Below are positions 33,306-43,788 of a stretch of 64,000 nucleotides of DNA, one piece after another (position 1 is the first letter of the stretch; each line of letters opens with the position of its first letter). The translations under genes and the position numbers were made by a program. Below the pieces are notes generated by a model. The model was not told the DNA's origin, ran no database searches, and saw nothing but the letters and a program-made list of their open reading frames with translations. This stretch comes from Pseudomonadota bacterium (GTDB lineage: Bacteria > Pseudomonadota > Gammaproteobacteria > Burkholderiales > Thiobacillaceae), in contig JAJZRU010000002.1 in assembly GCA_021802555.1 (NCBI GenBank), forward strand, positions 123,204-187,203, given 5' to 3'.

Positions 33306-33682
33306 GGTTCCTCTTGGGCGGGGGCGGCCAGCAAGGCCTGCAAGGCGCGGCGGAAGGGCTCGGGGCGCGGCTCGGCCTGCAGTTCACCGTGATAGCTGCC
33401 GCCGACGAATACCCGCAGGCTGGGCAAATGAAAGATATCGTAGGCGCGCGCCAGCGCGGTGGCCTGCTGCACGTCCACTTTGTAGAGCTGCGCGGGGATG
33501 CCCTCCAGCAAGGCCGGCAGACGCGCCTCCAGGGCCCGGCAGGCGTTGCAGCCGGGGGCCGAGAACAGCACGATGCCGGTGCCTGGCGTGCGGGCCAGAT
33601 GCCGATGGAAATCGAACTCCGTCAGCTCGTGCCAGGCCGCCAAGGGCGGGCTGGCGCGTTTTTCCGGCGGCGCGGAGGTCAT
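33302..33682 (-). CDS. Thioredoxin-fold protein with CNAC motif
   Basis: 126 residues of thioredoxin fold: IVLFSAPGCNACRALEARLP holds a CxxC site reading C-N-A-C, followed by the cis-proline region IFHLPSLRVFVGG. No signal peptide, so it should be cytoplasmic. The role is not known; thioredoxin-like reductant or redox sensor are both possible. It overlaps the upstream GGDEF-EAL gene and the downstream ampD by 4 bp each, so it is translated together with both. Confidence 0.82.
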   Translation of the reverse strand: MTSAPPEKRASPPLAAWHELTEFDFHRHLARTPGTGIVLFSAPGCNACRALEARLPALLEGIPAQLYKVDVQQATALARAYDIFHLPSLRVFVGGSYHGELQAEPRPEPFRRALQALLAAPAQEEP

Positions 33683-36600
33683 GGTCGCATGGCCAGGTCG
33701 CAGGATGCCGCCGCGGCATCCGTGGCATCGGGCGGCGGCGCGGTCTCCTGGCGAACCTGCTCGACCAGCCAATCCAGCAGCGCCTGGCCGGCGGCCTGCC
33801 CTTCCATGCCTTGGCGCAGCTGCGCGTGCCAGCGTCCCGGCAGGCTGTCGGCCAGGCGCTGCTTGGCCAGGAAGCGCGCGAGCGGGCATTCGCTGCCGCT
33901 GCTGGGATAACTTGGCTCGCTGCTGTGGAGGAAGCGCCAGTGATAGGCCAGGGCGCCCAGATAGGTATGCAGGGTGCCGGGTTCGATGGGGAGGCGGAAA
34001 TCCCGCCGCCAGGCGGCAAGCGCCTCGGCGGGCATGGGGCGGGCAAGTCCATAGCCCTGGCCGTAGGGTGCGCCCAGAACGGCGACCGCCTCCACCATGC
34101 CGAGATCTTCCAGCCCCTCCACCACCACATCCTGGCCGAAATCCTGGCCCATCTGTATCAGCGCGCCGATGAGGCCCAGCGTGCGCACCGGATCGGCGCG
34201 CAGCTGGCGCAGCAGGCTTTGGTCGATTTTGACGTCGTCGAACGGCGTTTCCGAAAGGCGCTGCAGGCTGCTGTAACCCGACCCCAGGTCGTCCATCGAC
34301 AGCTTCACGCCCAGATCGAGCAGCTTGGCGATGGCGGTGTCCTGGGTGCCGGCACCGAAGGATTGGGTTTCCAGTATTTCCAGCGTCAGACTGCCGGCAG
34401 GCACGCCGCTGCGCGCCAGCGCTTCGCCCACCCAGCTCGCGCATGCCGGGTCGAGCAGCGTGGCGGGAGGCAGGTTGACCGATGCGCCGATCGGCCAGTC
34501 TTCGGTATGCCAGCGCGCCAGCCACTGGAGCGCCTCGGCCAGCCCCAGGCGGAACAGGCAATCGAGTTCCGTGTTGCCGAGTAGGGGAAGGAAGCTGCCC
34601 GGCCCGATGAGGCTGCCGTCCTCCAGGCGCAGGCGTGCCAGGGCCTCGGCCTTCACCGTTTTGCCGGTGCGCAGGTCGATGACCGGCTGCATGTGCATCG
34701 TCAGGCCGCCCGCAAACAGGCGCGTGCGGTAAATCTGGGCAATTTTCTGCGGCAGCACGGCTGTCGCAGTGGGCGTGCTGCAACGCTGCCAGATTTCGTT
34801 CATGCGCTGTTGCAGCCCCTGGGCGAACTGGCGCATCCATGGGCTCTCGAACTGGTTCGGGTAGGCGCCGAACAGCCGCACCGCCGCCACGGGACGGCCC
34901 GCGGCATCGAGGATGGGGATGGCGAGCGCGCTGCGCACCCCCAGGGGCGTGAGCACGGCATGCCAGGCGGAGAATCGCTCATCCAAGGCATAAGCGGGCG
35001 TGCTCAGCACTTCCTTGCCGCGCCAGGCGCGCGACACCAGGGCATGGCCGAGAGGCGAACGCTCGTCCAGGTTGGGCTGATAGCGCGGGTCGAGCGTGAT
35101 GACCCGGAAGGTTTCGGACTGCGGGCCGGCCATAGCTTCCAGTTGGAAGATGCCGTGCGCATCGGGGCGGAAAATCGCCAGATCGAGCACCCCCGGCAGT
35201 TGCCCTAGAGCGTCCATCTCGGCTTGCGAAACATCCGCCCAGAGCGCTCCCGGGGCCGGCATGGGGTTGGCGAGTGCGGCGAAGTAGCTGCCTATGGTCT
35301 CGCTTTCGGCGTGCAATTGCGCTTGTATGTCGTCCTGCAGGCGGCATTCCGCCACCAGCAGCAGACGGTAGCGGCTGCGGGAGAGCAGGGCCGCCTGATT
35401 GAGATGCTCGCTCAACAGCCTGCGATAAAGCGCGAGCGCTTGCACCAGCAGGGCGCTGTCCACCCCCACCAAGGCATGCACTTGCCCCAGACGCGCGGCG
35501 TGCTGCGCAACGTCCGCGCGCTGCACGGTCGGGTCGAGCAACTCGCGCAGATGCTCGGCCTGGTGTGTCTTGAGGCGTTGCATTTCCTCTTCGGTCAGGC
35601 GTGCGATGATGGCTTGGGCCTGGGATTCGCCGGCCAGATGATCGTAATAGCTGTTCACGAAGGCGAGGGTTACGGCCGCGAGCCGAGCCTGTGCGCGCGT
35701 CAGCAAGTCGACGGCTTCCGCACCGTAAGGGTCCAGCGCCGTTTCGGTTTCGGGCGGCGGCGCCTGCGCGCCGGCGGCGCTTTGCTGCCACCAGTGCACC
35801 CGGTCGTGCTTGTGGGTCTTGGCCTGGTACAAAGCGGCGTCGGCCAGGCGCAGCAGGCCGTCGGCTTCGCCGGCATCGCCGGGGTAGAGGGCCAGCCCCA
35901 GGCTCATGCCGACTTCGGCGCGCTGGCCGGGGGCCACTTCGAAAGGTGTCTCTACCGCCTCGTGCAGGCGATCGAGCACGACGTCCAGGCTTTGCGCCGG
36001 CTGGCGGTCGTCGACGTTGTCCAGGACGACCACGAATTCGTCGCCGCCCAGGCGCGCCAGCAAGTCGGTCTCCCGCAGCCTGGCCTGCAGGCGGGCGGCC
36101 AGATCCCGGAGCAGGCGATCGCCGGCGGCGTGGCCCCAGAGATCGTTGACCGGCTTGAAGTCGTCCAGATCGATCATGCCCACGGCGAAGCGGGTGCCGT
36201 TGCGCCGCGCACGCGCCATGGTCTCCGCGAGGCGCTGCTGCAGCGCCAGCCGATTGGGCAAGTCGGTGAGCGGGTCGCGCAGCAGCTGGCGTTCCAGGCG
36301 TGCGCTTTCCAGGCGCAGCCGCTCCGCCTGGCGCTCCTGCCGCCGCCACTGGCGCTGCATGCCGAGGTAGGTGCCGAGCAGCAGGGCCAGAAGCCCGGTT
36401 TCGAGCATCCATCGTATGCGTGCGTCCTTGAGATATTCGTCGCGCACCAGATCGGCCGGCCAGGCGGCGGCGACCGCGAAAGGCGTTCCCTCCACGTCGA
36501 CGCGCGCGCCGCCGCTGGGCAGCACCCGGCCGTTCCGCCAGGCTCCGCCCACCGTGCCGTCGCGCCGGTCGAGCAGCGCAAATGTCCACGGCGCGCCGGC

Positions 36601-37179
36601 CAGGGGCTGGCGCAGCAGTCCGTCCACGCCATAGGCGGCGACGACGACGTAGCGCGGCTGCCCGTCTTCTCCGCGCACGCCGCAGCGCATCGGCAACACT
36701 GGGCCATCGGGCCGCTGCCGGATCGGGCCGAGCGCGCAATCCGCGTTGGCGGGCAGCGGCGCGTATCCGCTCCGCGGGAAATCCGGCGCCGCCGCATGGC
36801 TTGACCACAGCACCGTGCCGTTTTCGGCCGTGAGCAATGCGACGGCACGAAACTCGGGGTGCAAGCGCATGTAGCCGCGCAAGGCTCGCGCGGCGAGAGG
36901 TACGGGTACGGCGGTGCGAGGCAGGAGCAGCATGCGGATGACGAGCTGCAGGCCGCCGATGCGGGCATCGATCCGATCGGCGACCAGGGAGGCGTAAGCG
37001 GCGGCTGCTTGGCGCGCGGCGCCGGCTGTGGCCGCTTCCGCGCCGCGATACTCGCGTATTTCGGTCCATGCGCTTGCGGCCAGAGCGCACAGCATTGCCA
37101 GCGGGAGCAGCCAGCGCCAGACGAGCCGGCGCGGCCGCTGGGCGGGGGGAGGCGGGGGGTCGGGGGCTGTCGTGGTCAT
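33679..37179 (-). CDS. Multi-sensor GGDEF-EAL protein with protoglobin and GAF domains
   Basis: 1166 residues controlling cyclic di-GMP. Order: membrane helix (about 20-37), periplasmic sensor, second helix (about 250-272), GGDEF domain with intact RLGGDEFVVVL near 378 preceded by the inhibitory-site RETD, a globin-coupled sensor (about 490-640, QAEHLRELLDP and GQVHALVGVD), a GAF domain (about 690-800), and an EAL domain with KAEALARLR near 843, EILETQSFG, MDDLGSGYSSLQRL, FDDVKIDQSLL and VVVEGLEDLG. A C-terminal segment (about 1073-1166) has spaced His and Cys (YHWRFLHSSEP, GSECPLARFL) like zinc-binding CZB domains. Start chosen at 37179; an earlier ATG at 37272 is possible. Both active sites look usable, so it could make or break c-di-GMP depending on gas or redox signals. 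Confidence 0.9.
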   Translation of the reverse strand: MTTTAPDPPPPPAQRPRRLVWRWLLPLAMLCALAASAWTEIREYRGAEAATAGAARQAAAAYASLVADRIDARIGGLQLVIRMLLLPRTAVPVPLAARALRGYMRLHPEFRAVALLTAENGTVLWSSHAAAPDFPRSGYAPLPANADCALGPIRQRPDGPVLPMRCGVRGEDGQPRYVVVAAYGVDGLLRQPLAGAPWTFALLDRRDGTVGGAWRNGRVLPSGGARVDVEGTPFAVAAAWPADLVRDEYLKDARIRWMLETGLLALLLGTYLGMQRQWRRQERQAERLRLESARLERQLLRDPLTDLPNRLALQQRLAETMARARRNGTRFAVGMIDLDDFKPVNDLWGHAAGDRLLRDLAARLQARLRETDLLARLGGDEFVVVLDNVDDRQPAQSLDVVLDRLHEAVETPFEVAPGQRAEVGMSLGLALYPGDAGEADGLLRLADAALYQAKTHKHDRVHWWQQSAAGAQAPPPETETALDPYGAEAVDLLTRAQARLAAVTLAFVNSYYDHLAGESQAQAIIARLTEEEMQRLKTHQAEHLRELLDPTVQRADVAQHAARLGQVHALVGVDSALLVQALALYRRLLSEHLNQAALLSRSRYRLLLVAECRLQDDIQAQLHAESETIGSYFAALANPMPAPGALWADVSQAEMDALGQLPGVLDLAIFRPDAHGIFQLEAMAGPQSETFRVITLDPRYQPNLDERSPLGHALVSRAWRGKEVLSTPAYALDERFSAWHAVLTPLGVRSALAIPILDAAGRPVAAVRLFGAYPNQFESPWMRQFAQGLQQRMNEIWQRCSTPTATAVLPQKIAQIYRTRLFAGGLTMHMQPVIDLRTGKTVKAEALARLRLEDGSLIGPGSFLPLLGNTELDCLFRLGLAEALQWLARWHTEDWPIGASVNLPPATLLDPACASWVGEALARSGVPAGSLTLEILETQSFGAGTQDTAIAKLLDLGVKLSMDDLGSGYSSLQRLSETPFDDVKIDQSLLRQLRADPVRTLGLIGALIQMGQDFGQDVVVEGLEDLGMVEAVAVLGAPYGQGYGLARPMPAEALAAWRRDFRLPIEPGTLHTYLGALAYHWRFLHSSEPSYPSSGSECPLARFLAKQRLADSLPGRWHAQLRQGMEGQAAGQALLDWLVEQVRQETAPPPDATDAAAASCDLAMRP

Positions 37180-37428
37180 GACGTCGGGCAGTGTAGCGGA
37201 TATGGCGATTCCATAACCCGGGCGGGGCCACGCCGCCGGCATCCGGCGCGCCGGCACATCGCGCGGAACCATAACGGCGCTTTGGGGGCAGCTCTGTAGG
37301 CGCCAGAGCGTACCCTAAAGTCCGGTGCCGGTGGTGTCGTTACCGGGAATGTCCGTACAGCCATCTGCCGTGCCTGCGCAGGGACGGCGGGCGAAAGCGG
37401 CGCCGCTACCCTTTCCGGAATCAGCATC

Positions 37429-38385
37429 ATGTCCAGTATCCTTCAGGAAGTCGACGAGCGCTCGCGTCTGGCGGGCACCAACAAGTTCGAGCTGCTCCTT
37501 TTCCGCCTGGGCGAGGAGTCCGGTGGGCGCCGCGAGGTCTTCGGCATCAATGTGTTCAAGGTGCGCGAGGCCATGATCATGCCCAAGATCACGCCCATGC
37601 CGGGGGCGCCCCGGCACGTGCAGGGCGTGGCCAATATCCGCGGCCAGATCGTGCCCGTGGTGGACTTGCCGGCGGTGGTCGGCTGCACGCCGCGCGGCTT
37701 GAATTTCCTCATCGTCACCGAATACGAGCGCTCCGTGCAAGGCTTCGCGGTGGAAGAAGTGGAGGAGATCACGCGCCTGGAATGGGGCCGGGTGCTGTCT
37801 GCCGAGGCCAATGCCGTAGGCGGCATGATTACCAGCCTGGCGCGCCTGGACGGCGATTCCGACCAAAGTCGCCTGGCGCTGGTGCTCGACGTCGAAAAAG
37901 TCTTGCGCGACGTCTTGCCTTCGCGCGTGCAGGAGGCGCGTATCGAGCAGATCGGCCAGCGGCTTGAATTGCCCGCGGGCAGCGCGATTCTGGCCGCGGA
38001 CGATTCGTTCGTGGCGCGCAGCCAGATCGAAAAGGTGCTGCAGGCGCTGCACGTCCCTTTCATCATGACCAAGACCGGCAAGGAAGCCTGGGAGCGCCTG
38101 CAGGCGCTGGAGCAGGAAGCCAAGGCGGAAGGCAGGAGCGCGCGCCAGAAAGTGGCCGTGGTGCTGAGCGACCTGGAAATGCCCGAGATGGACGGTTTCA
38201 CCCTGACCCGCAAGATCAAGGAAGACGAGCGCTTCAAGGCCATCCCGGTGGTCATCCATTCCTCCCTCACCGGCCGTGCCAACGAGGAGCACGCGCGCAA
38301 CGTCGGCGCCGACGGCTATGTGGGCAAGTTCGTCGCCGAAGAACTGGGCGCGGCGCTGCGCAAGGCGGTGGCGGGGCAACGCTGA
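37429..38385 (+). CDS. cheV: Chemotaxis coupling protein CheV
   Basis: 318 residues: a CheW-like domain (about 1-170; FELLLFRLG, VFGINVFKVREAM, VQGVANIRGQIVPVVDLPAV) joined to a receiver domain (about 185-318) with acidic pocket AADDSFVAR, phospho-acceptor VVLSDLEMPEMDGFTL and Lys in GADGYVGKFVAEEL. Couples chemoreceptors to CheA and adapts by phosphorylation. It stands as a single gene, divergent from the GGDEF-EAL gene, with a 249-bp gap that holds both promoters; I see no clear box there. Confidence 0.93.
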   Translation: MSSILQEVDERSRLAGTNKFELLLFRLGEESGGRREVFGINVFKVREAMIMPKITPMPGAPRHVQGVANIRGQIVPVVDLPAVVGCTPRGLNFLIVTEYERSVQGFAVEEVEEITRLEWGRVLSAEANAVGGMITSLARLDGDSDQSRLALVLDVEKVLRDVLPSRVQEARIEQIGQRLELPAGSAILAADDSFVARSQIEKVLQALHVPFIMTKTGKEAWERLQALEQEAKAEGRSARQKVAVVLSDLEMPEMDGFTLTRKIKEDERFKAIPVVIHSSLTGRANEEHARNVGADGYVGKFVAEELGAALRKAVAGQR

Positions 38386-38437
38386 GGCCGCCGGCCTGCG
38401 TGCTAAACTTCCGCGAGCATTTTTTGGAAGACTTGCC

Positions 38438-38674
38438 ATGTCCGATCCCGTCATCGCGCAAAAACAACCCTACGAGATGGAGCTGGATGCCGGCACCTAT
38501 TGGTGGTGCGCCTGCGGACGCTCCAAGAGCCAGCCGTTTTGCGACGGCTCACATGAAGGCACCGACTTCCAGCCGGTCGAGTTCACGCTCAAGGAAAAGT
38601 CCACCGTCTATCTGTGCGGCTGCAAATGGACTGCCGATGCGCCGTTCTGCGACGGCGCACATGAGGCGCTGTAA
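38438..38674 (+). CDS. CDGSH-type iron-sulfur protein
   Basis: 78 residues with two tandem CDGSH motifs. The first is [18 protein letters not shown], the second [18 protein letters not shown], each able to hold a 2Fe-2S cluster with three Cys and one His. The second has Ala in place of Ser but keeps the ligands. GGAAG precedes the ATG by about 9 bases. Likely a small redox or electron-transfer protein; no partner can be named. Confidence 0.85.
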   Translation: MSDPVIAQKQPYEMELDAGTYWWCACGRSKSQPFCDGSHEGTDFQPVEFTLKEKSTVYLCGCKWTADAPFCDGAHEAL

Positions 38675-38690
38675 CGCAGCCTTCCTGGGT

Positions 38691-38696
38691 TAGAAT
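38691..38696 (+). promoter_or_regulatory. -10 element of the SRP RNA gene
   Basis: TAGAAT, 5 bases before the paired 5' end of the SRP RNA. A matching -35 is not obvious. Confidence 0.5.
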
Positions 38697-38701
38697 GGAG
38701 C

Positions 38702-38798
38702 GGGCGGGCCTCCCCGCATGGATAGAAGGTGAACCTGGTCAGGTCCGGAAGGAAGCAGCCACAGCTTTTGATGCCAGTGCCGGGGGTCGGGCTCGCCC
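38702..38798 (+). ncRNA. ffs: 4.5S RNA of the signal recognition particle
   Basis: The universally conserved core is present: CAGGTCCGGAAGGAAGCAGC at about 38740-38759, with the GGAA tetraloop and the asymmetric internal loop that bind Ffh, and the returning strand around AGTGCCGGGGGTCGGG. The ends GGGCGGGCC and GGGCTCGCCC pair to close a hairpin of about 97 nt, the compact bacterial type without an Alu domain. It lies directly before dnaX, as in many betaproteobacteria. Confidence 0.95.
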
Positions 38799-38870
38799 AC
38801 TTTCTTCGTCAGCCCAGGTCGTGAACCATCCTTTCCTGAAGCCACGCTTGTTCGCCGGCCGGACGTTGCC

Positions 38871-40481
38871 ATGAGTGACCTGTTCGGCGAAACCGTCAGC
38901 CCCGCGTTGGCGCTGGCGCGCAAATGGCGCCCGCGGCGCTTTGCCGATCTCAAAGGCCAGGAGCACGTGGTGCAGGCCCTGTCCAACGCCCTGACCCAGG
39001 GGCGGCTGCACCACGCCTATCTCTTCACCGGCACGCGCGGCGTGGGCAAGACCACCCTGGCCCGCATTCTCGCCAAGTGCTTCAATTGCGAAACCGGCGT
39101 CACGGCCGAACCCTGCGGGCAATGCAGCGCCTGCCGCCAGATCGAGGCGGGCGTGTTTGTCGATCTCCTGGAACTGGATGCGGCCTCCAACACCGGCGTG
39201 GACAACATGCGCGAGGTGCTGGACAACGCGCAGTACGCGCCCACCGCGGGGCGCTACAAGATCTACATCATCGACGAAGTGCACATGCTGTCGCGCGGCG
39301 CCTTCAATTCCATGCTCAAGACCCTGGAGGAGCCGCCCGAGCACGTCAAATTCATCCTCGCCACCACCGACCCGCAGAAGATACCGGTGACGGTGCTGTC
39401 GCGCTGTCTGCAGTTCAACCTCAAGCCCATGCCTGCGGCGCTGGTGGCCCAGCATCTCGCCGAGGTGCTGGACAAGGAGGGTGTTGCCTGCGAGCCCGAG
39501 GCGCTCAACCTGCTGGCGCGCGCCGCCCAGGGCAGCATGCGCGATGCGCTCTCCCTGACGGACCAGGCCATCGCCTACAGCGCCGGCGATCTGCGCGCCG
39601 CGGGCATCGAGGCCATGCTCGGCTTCGTGCGGCGCGACTATTTGTTCGACCTGCTCGACGCTCTGGCCGCAGGCGACGGCCAGCGCCTGATGGCAGAGGC
39701 CCAGGCGCTGGCCGAGCGCGGCATTGCCCTGGAAGCCGCCCTGCAGGAGCTGGCGGCGCTGCTCACTCAACTGGCGGTGTTCAAAAGCGTGCCCGATGCC
39801 TTGGAAGAGGACACGCCGGATCTTGCGCGCCTGCGTGCGCTGGCCGAGCGCCTGGATGCGGAGACGCTGCAGCTTTATTACCAGATTGCGGTCAATGGCC
39901 GCCGCGACCTGCCCTATGCGCCGGACGAGGCGGCCGGTTTCACCATGAGCCTGCTGCGCATGCTGGCGTTCACGCCGGCCGACGAGACCGCCCCCGAACC
40001 CGAGAGGGCGGCGCGCCCAAAGCCTGAATCGCCCGGCAGCCCCCCGGCGGGGGGCGCGGCGGGCATTGCGCCCCAGGCGGCGCCCTTCCTCGCGCCGGCC
40101 GACTGGGCCGCGCTGGTCGACAAGCTGGGCCTCACGGGCATGGCGCGCATGCTGGCGGAGCAATGCGAGCTGAAGCAGCGGGCGGACGGGGGGCTGCTGC
40201 TGCACGTGCCCGCGGCGCACAAGGCGCTGCTGGAAAAATCCTTCCGCGACAAACTCGTCGCCGCCCTGCGCGCGCGCCTGGGCGAGGGCTTGCAGGTGGA
40301 GTTCGCTGTCATCGACGCGGCCGCGGATACGCCGGCCGAGCTGCGCGAGAAGGCGCGCAAAAAGCGCCAGGCCGAGGCGGTGACTGCGATAGAATCGGAC
40401 CCATTCGTCAATCAAGTGATGGAAATTTTCGACGCCAGCATCGTCGCGTCGTCCATCAAACCCATCGGAGACAAGCAATGA
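38871..40481 (+). CDS. dnaX: DNA polymerase III subunits gamma and tau
   Basis: 536 residues: clamp-loader AAA+ motor. Walker A is [17 protein letters not shown] (about residue 55), the zinc module is CFNCETG...EPCGQCSAC, Walker [17 protein letters not shown], and sensor [18 protein letters not shown] linker of Pro, Ala and Gly (about 365-400) leads to the C-terminal part that binds the polymerase and DnaB. I looked for the A AAA AAG slippery heptamer that makes gamma in E. coli and found only CGC AAA AAG near 40356, so a programmed frameshift is not supported. The stop overlaps ybaB. Confidence 0.96.
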   Translation: MSDLFGETVSPALALARKWRPRRFADLKGQEHVVQALSNALTQGRLHHAYLFTGTRGVGKTTLARILAKCFNCETGVTAEPCGQCSACRQIEAGVFVDLLELDAASNTGVDNMREVLDNAQYAPTAGRYKIYIIDEVHMLSRGAFNSMLKTLEEPPEHVKFILATTDPQKIPVTVLSRCLQFNLKPMPAALVAQHLAEVLDKEGVACEPEALNLLARAAQGSMRDALSLTDQAIAYSAGDLRAAGIEAMLGFVRRDYLFDLLDALAAGDGQRLMAEAQALAERGIALEAALQELAALLTQLAVFKSVPDALEEDTPDLARLRALAERLDAETLQLYYQIAVNGRRDLPYAPDEAAGFTMSLLRMLAFTPADETAPEPERAARPKPESPGSPPAGGAAGIAPQAAPFLAPADWAALVDKLGLTGMARMLAEQCELKQRADGGLLLHVPAAHKALLEKSFRDKLVAALRARLGEGLQVEFAVIDAAADTPAELREKARKKRQAEAVTAIESDPFVNQVMEIFDASIVASSIKPIGDKQ

Positions 40482-40804
40482 TGAAAGGCGGCCTGGGCAA
40501 CATCATGAAGCAGGTCCAGCAGATGCAGGACAACATGGCCAAGATGCAGGAAAAGCTCGCCGAGATCGAGGTCGAGGGGGTGAGCGGCGCAGGGCTGGTG
40601 AAGGTGGCCATGACCTGCCGCTACGACGTGCGCCGCGTGGCCATCGATGCCAGCCTCATGACCGACGACAAGGAAATGCTCGAAGATCTGGTGGCGGCCG
40701 CCGTGAACGATGCCGCCCGCAAGGTCGAGACCACGGTGCAGGAAAAAATGGGCGGCTTCACCCAGGGGCTGCCGCTGCCCCCCGGATTCAAGCTGCCTTT
40801 CTAA
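40478..40804 (+). CDS. ybaB: Nucleoid-associated protein YbaB/EbfC
   Basis: 108 residues starting with two consecutive ATG codons that overlap the dnaX stop (either may be used); GGAG lies about 8 bases upstream. Typical sequence: [38 protein letters not shown], and [18 protein letters not shown] at the end. A small dimeric DNA-binding protein. The dnaX-ybaB-recR order is conserved in many bacteria. Confidence 0.95.
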   Translation: MMKGGLGNIMKQVQQMQDNMAKMQEKLAEIEVEGVSGAGLVKVAMTCRYDVRRVAIDASLMTDDKEMLEDLVAAAVNDAARKVETTVQEKMGGFTQGLPLPPGFKLPF

Positions 40805-40839
40805 GCCCGTCCCCGCGGGTGCCAGCGGGCGACTTTTCC

Positions 40840-41436
40840 ATGAACCCACCTGCGAGCCTGCAGAATCTCATCGAGGCCCTGCGTATTCTCCCCGGCGTCG
40901 GCCCCAAGGCCGCCGCGCGCATGGCCTATCATCTGCTGCAGCGCGACCGCCCCGGCGCCGATAAGCTGGCGTTGAGCCTTAACCGCGCGCTTGCCGGCCT
41001 GCGCCATTGCCGGTTGTGCAACAGCTTTGCCGAGAGCGAAATCTGCGAGTTGTGCGCCAACCCACGGCGCGATCCGGCCCTGCTGGCGGTGGTGGAGATG
41101 CCCACCGACCTCGCCATGATGGAGGCCGCCCAGACCTACGCCGGGCGCTACTTCGTGCTCATGGGCAGGCTTTCCCCCCTGGACGGCGTGGGGCCGCGCG
41201 ACATCGCACTCGATCGCCTGATCGAACGCGCGCTCGACGGCGTGGTGCGCGAGGTCGTGCTGGCCACCAATTTCACCCCGGAGGGCGAGGCCACCGCGCA
41301 TACCATCGCTGCCCTGCTCAAGGCGCGCGACATCGCCGTCTCGCGCCTGGCGCGCGGCGTGCCCCTGGGCGGGGAACTGGAATACGTGGACAGCGGCACC
41401 CTGGCGCAGGCCTATCGTGACCGGCGCAGCTTGTGA
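40840..41436 (+). CDS. recR: Recombination mediator protein RecR
   Basis: 198 residues. N-terminal helix-hairpin-helix [20 protein letters not shown], a zinc finger with cysteines in [16 protein letters not shown], and a Toprim domain ([15 protein letters not shown]...[16 protein letters not shown]). Works with RecF and RecO to load RecA on gapped DNA. Start at 40840; an in-frame ATG 7 codons earlier is possible. Third gene of the dnaX cluster. Confidence 0.95.
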   Translation: MNPPASLQNLIEALRILPGVGPKAAARMAYHLLQRDRPGADKLALSLNRALAGLRHCRLCNSFAESEICELCANPRRDPALLAVVEMPTDLAMMEAAQTYAGRYFVLMGRLSPLDGVGPRDIALDRLIERALDGVVREVVLATNFTPEGEATAHTIAALLKARDIAVSRLARGVPLGGELEYVDSGTLAQAYRDRRSL

Positions 41437-41450
41437 GGCGCCAGGGATAA

Positions 41451-42851
<1,401 letters not shown>

Positions 42852-42920
42852 GACGGCTGTCTTGAATTGCGCCGCGCCTGCCGCATATAGTTTTGATGTC
42901 GTTATGCCGCAGGAGTGACC

Positions 42921-43772
42921 ATGTCCGCCCATGCCCTTGACGTCAGCGGCGCCGCCGAATTCGAGCGCCAGGTCTTGGAGGAATCGCGCCGCCGTCCGGT
43001 GGTGGTGGATTTCTGGGCGCCCTGGTGCGGACCTTGCCGCAGCCTCAAGCCCATTTTGGAAAAACTGGCCGACGAGTACGGCGGCAAGTTTCTGCTCGCC
43101 AAGGTCAACGCCGACGAAAACCAGGAGCTGTCCGCGCGCTACGGCGTGCGCGGCATCCCGGCGGTCAAGGCGTTTTCCCAGGGACGCATGGTGGACGAAT
43201 TTTCCGGCGCGCTGCCGGAAGCCGCCGTACGCGAATTTCTCGATCGCCTCGTACCCAAGCCGGCCGAGGTGCTGCGCCTCAAGGCAGACGAACAACTGCG
43301 GCGCGGGGATGCCGCCGGCGCCCTGAAAATCCTGGCCGAGGCCGCCGTGCTGGATCCCGCCAACGAGGGGGTGCGCGTCGATGCCGCCGCCATCATGCTG
43401 GATCTGGGGGAACTGGCCGAGGCGCAGCGCCTGCTGCAACAGGTGCGCCTGGACGACGTGCGCGTGGCGCAGCTGCGCAGCCGGCTGGAATTCGCCCAGG
43501 CGGCGGCGGGCGGCGAGAGCGCCGAAACCCTGGCCGCGCGCATCGCGCGGAATCCCGCTGACCTGGAGGCGCGCTTGCAGCTCGCCAAGCTCCTGGCCGC
43601 GGCGCAGGATCATGCCGGCGCCATGGAGCAGATGCTGGAAGTGGTGCGGCGCGATCGCGGCTACGGCGACGACGCCGGCCGCCGCGCTCTGCTGGCGGTC
43701 TTCGACCTGCTGGGGCCGGGCCATCCGCTGGTGGCGGAGTACCGGCGCAAACTTGCCAGCGCCTTGAATTAG
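42921..43772 (+). CDS. Thioredoxin-domain protein of the CnoX/YbbN type
   Basis: 283 residues: N-terminal thioredoxin domain with intact FWAPWCGPCRSLKPIL (C-G-P-C) and cis-Pro region VRGIPAVKAFSQG, followed by TPR-like helices (about 120-283; LKADEQLRRGDAAGALKILA, NPADLEARLQLAKLLAAAQD). Relatives are holdase chaperones working with GroEL. E. coli CnoX has lost the first active-site cysteine; this one keeps both, so it may also be redox active. The ATG at 42921 has AGGAG 5 bases before it. Converges with hemN. Confidence 0.85.
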   Translation: MSAHALDVSGAAEFERQVLEESRRRPVVVDFWAPWCGPCRSLKPILEKLADEYGGKFLLAKVNADENQELSARYGVRGIPAVKAFSQGRMVDEFSGALPEAAVREFLDRLVPKPAEVLRLKADEQLRRGDAAGALKILAEAAVLDPANEGVRVDAAAIMLDLGELAEAQRLLQQVRLDDVRVAQLRSRLEFAQAAAGGESAETLAARIARNPADLEARLQLAKLLAAAQDHAGAMEQMLEVVRRDRGYGDDAGRRALLAVFDLLGPGHPLVAEYRRKLASALN

Positions 43773-43788
43773 CGCCGCGCTTCCTCGC

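Noticed and set aside
40350..40366. Programmed frameshift site for the short gamma form of dnaX
   Set aside because: The local text is CGC AAA AAG rather than A AAA AAG, it is close to the 3' end, and no following stem was evident.
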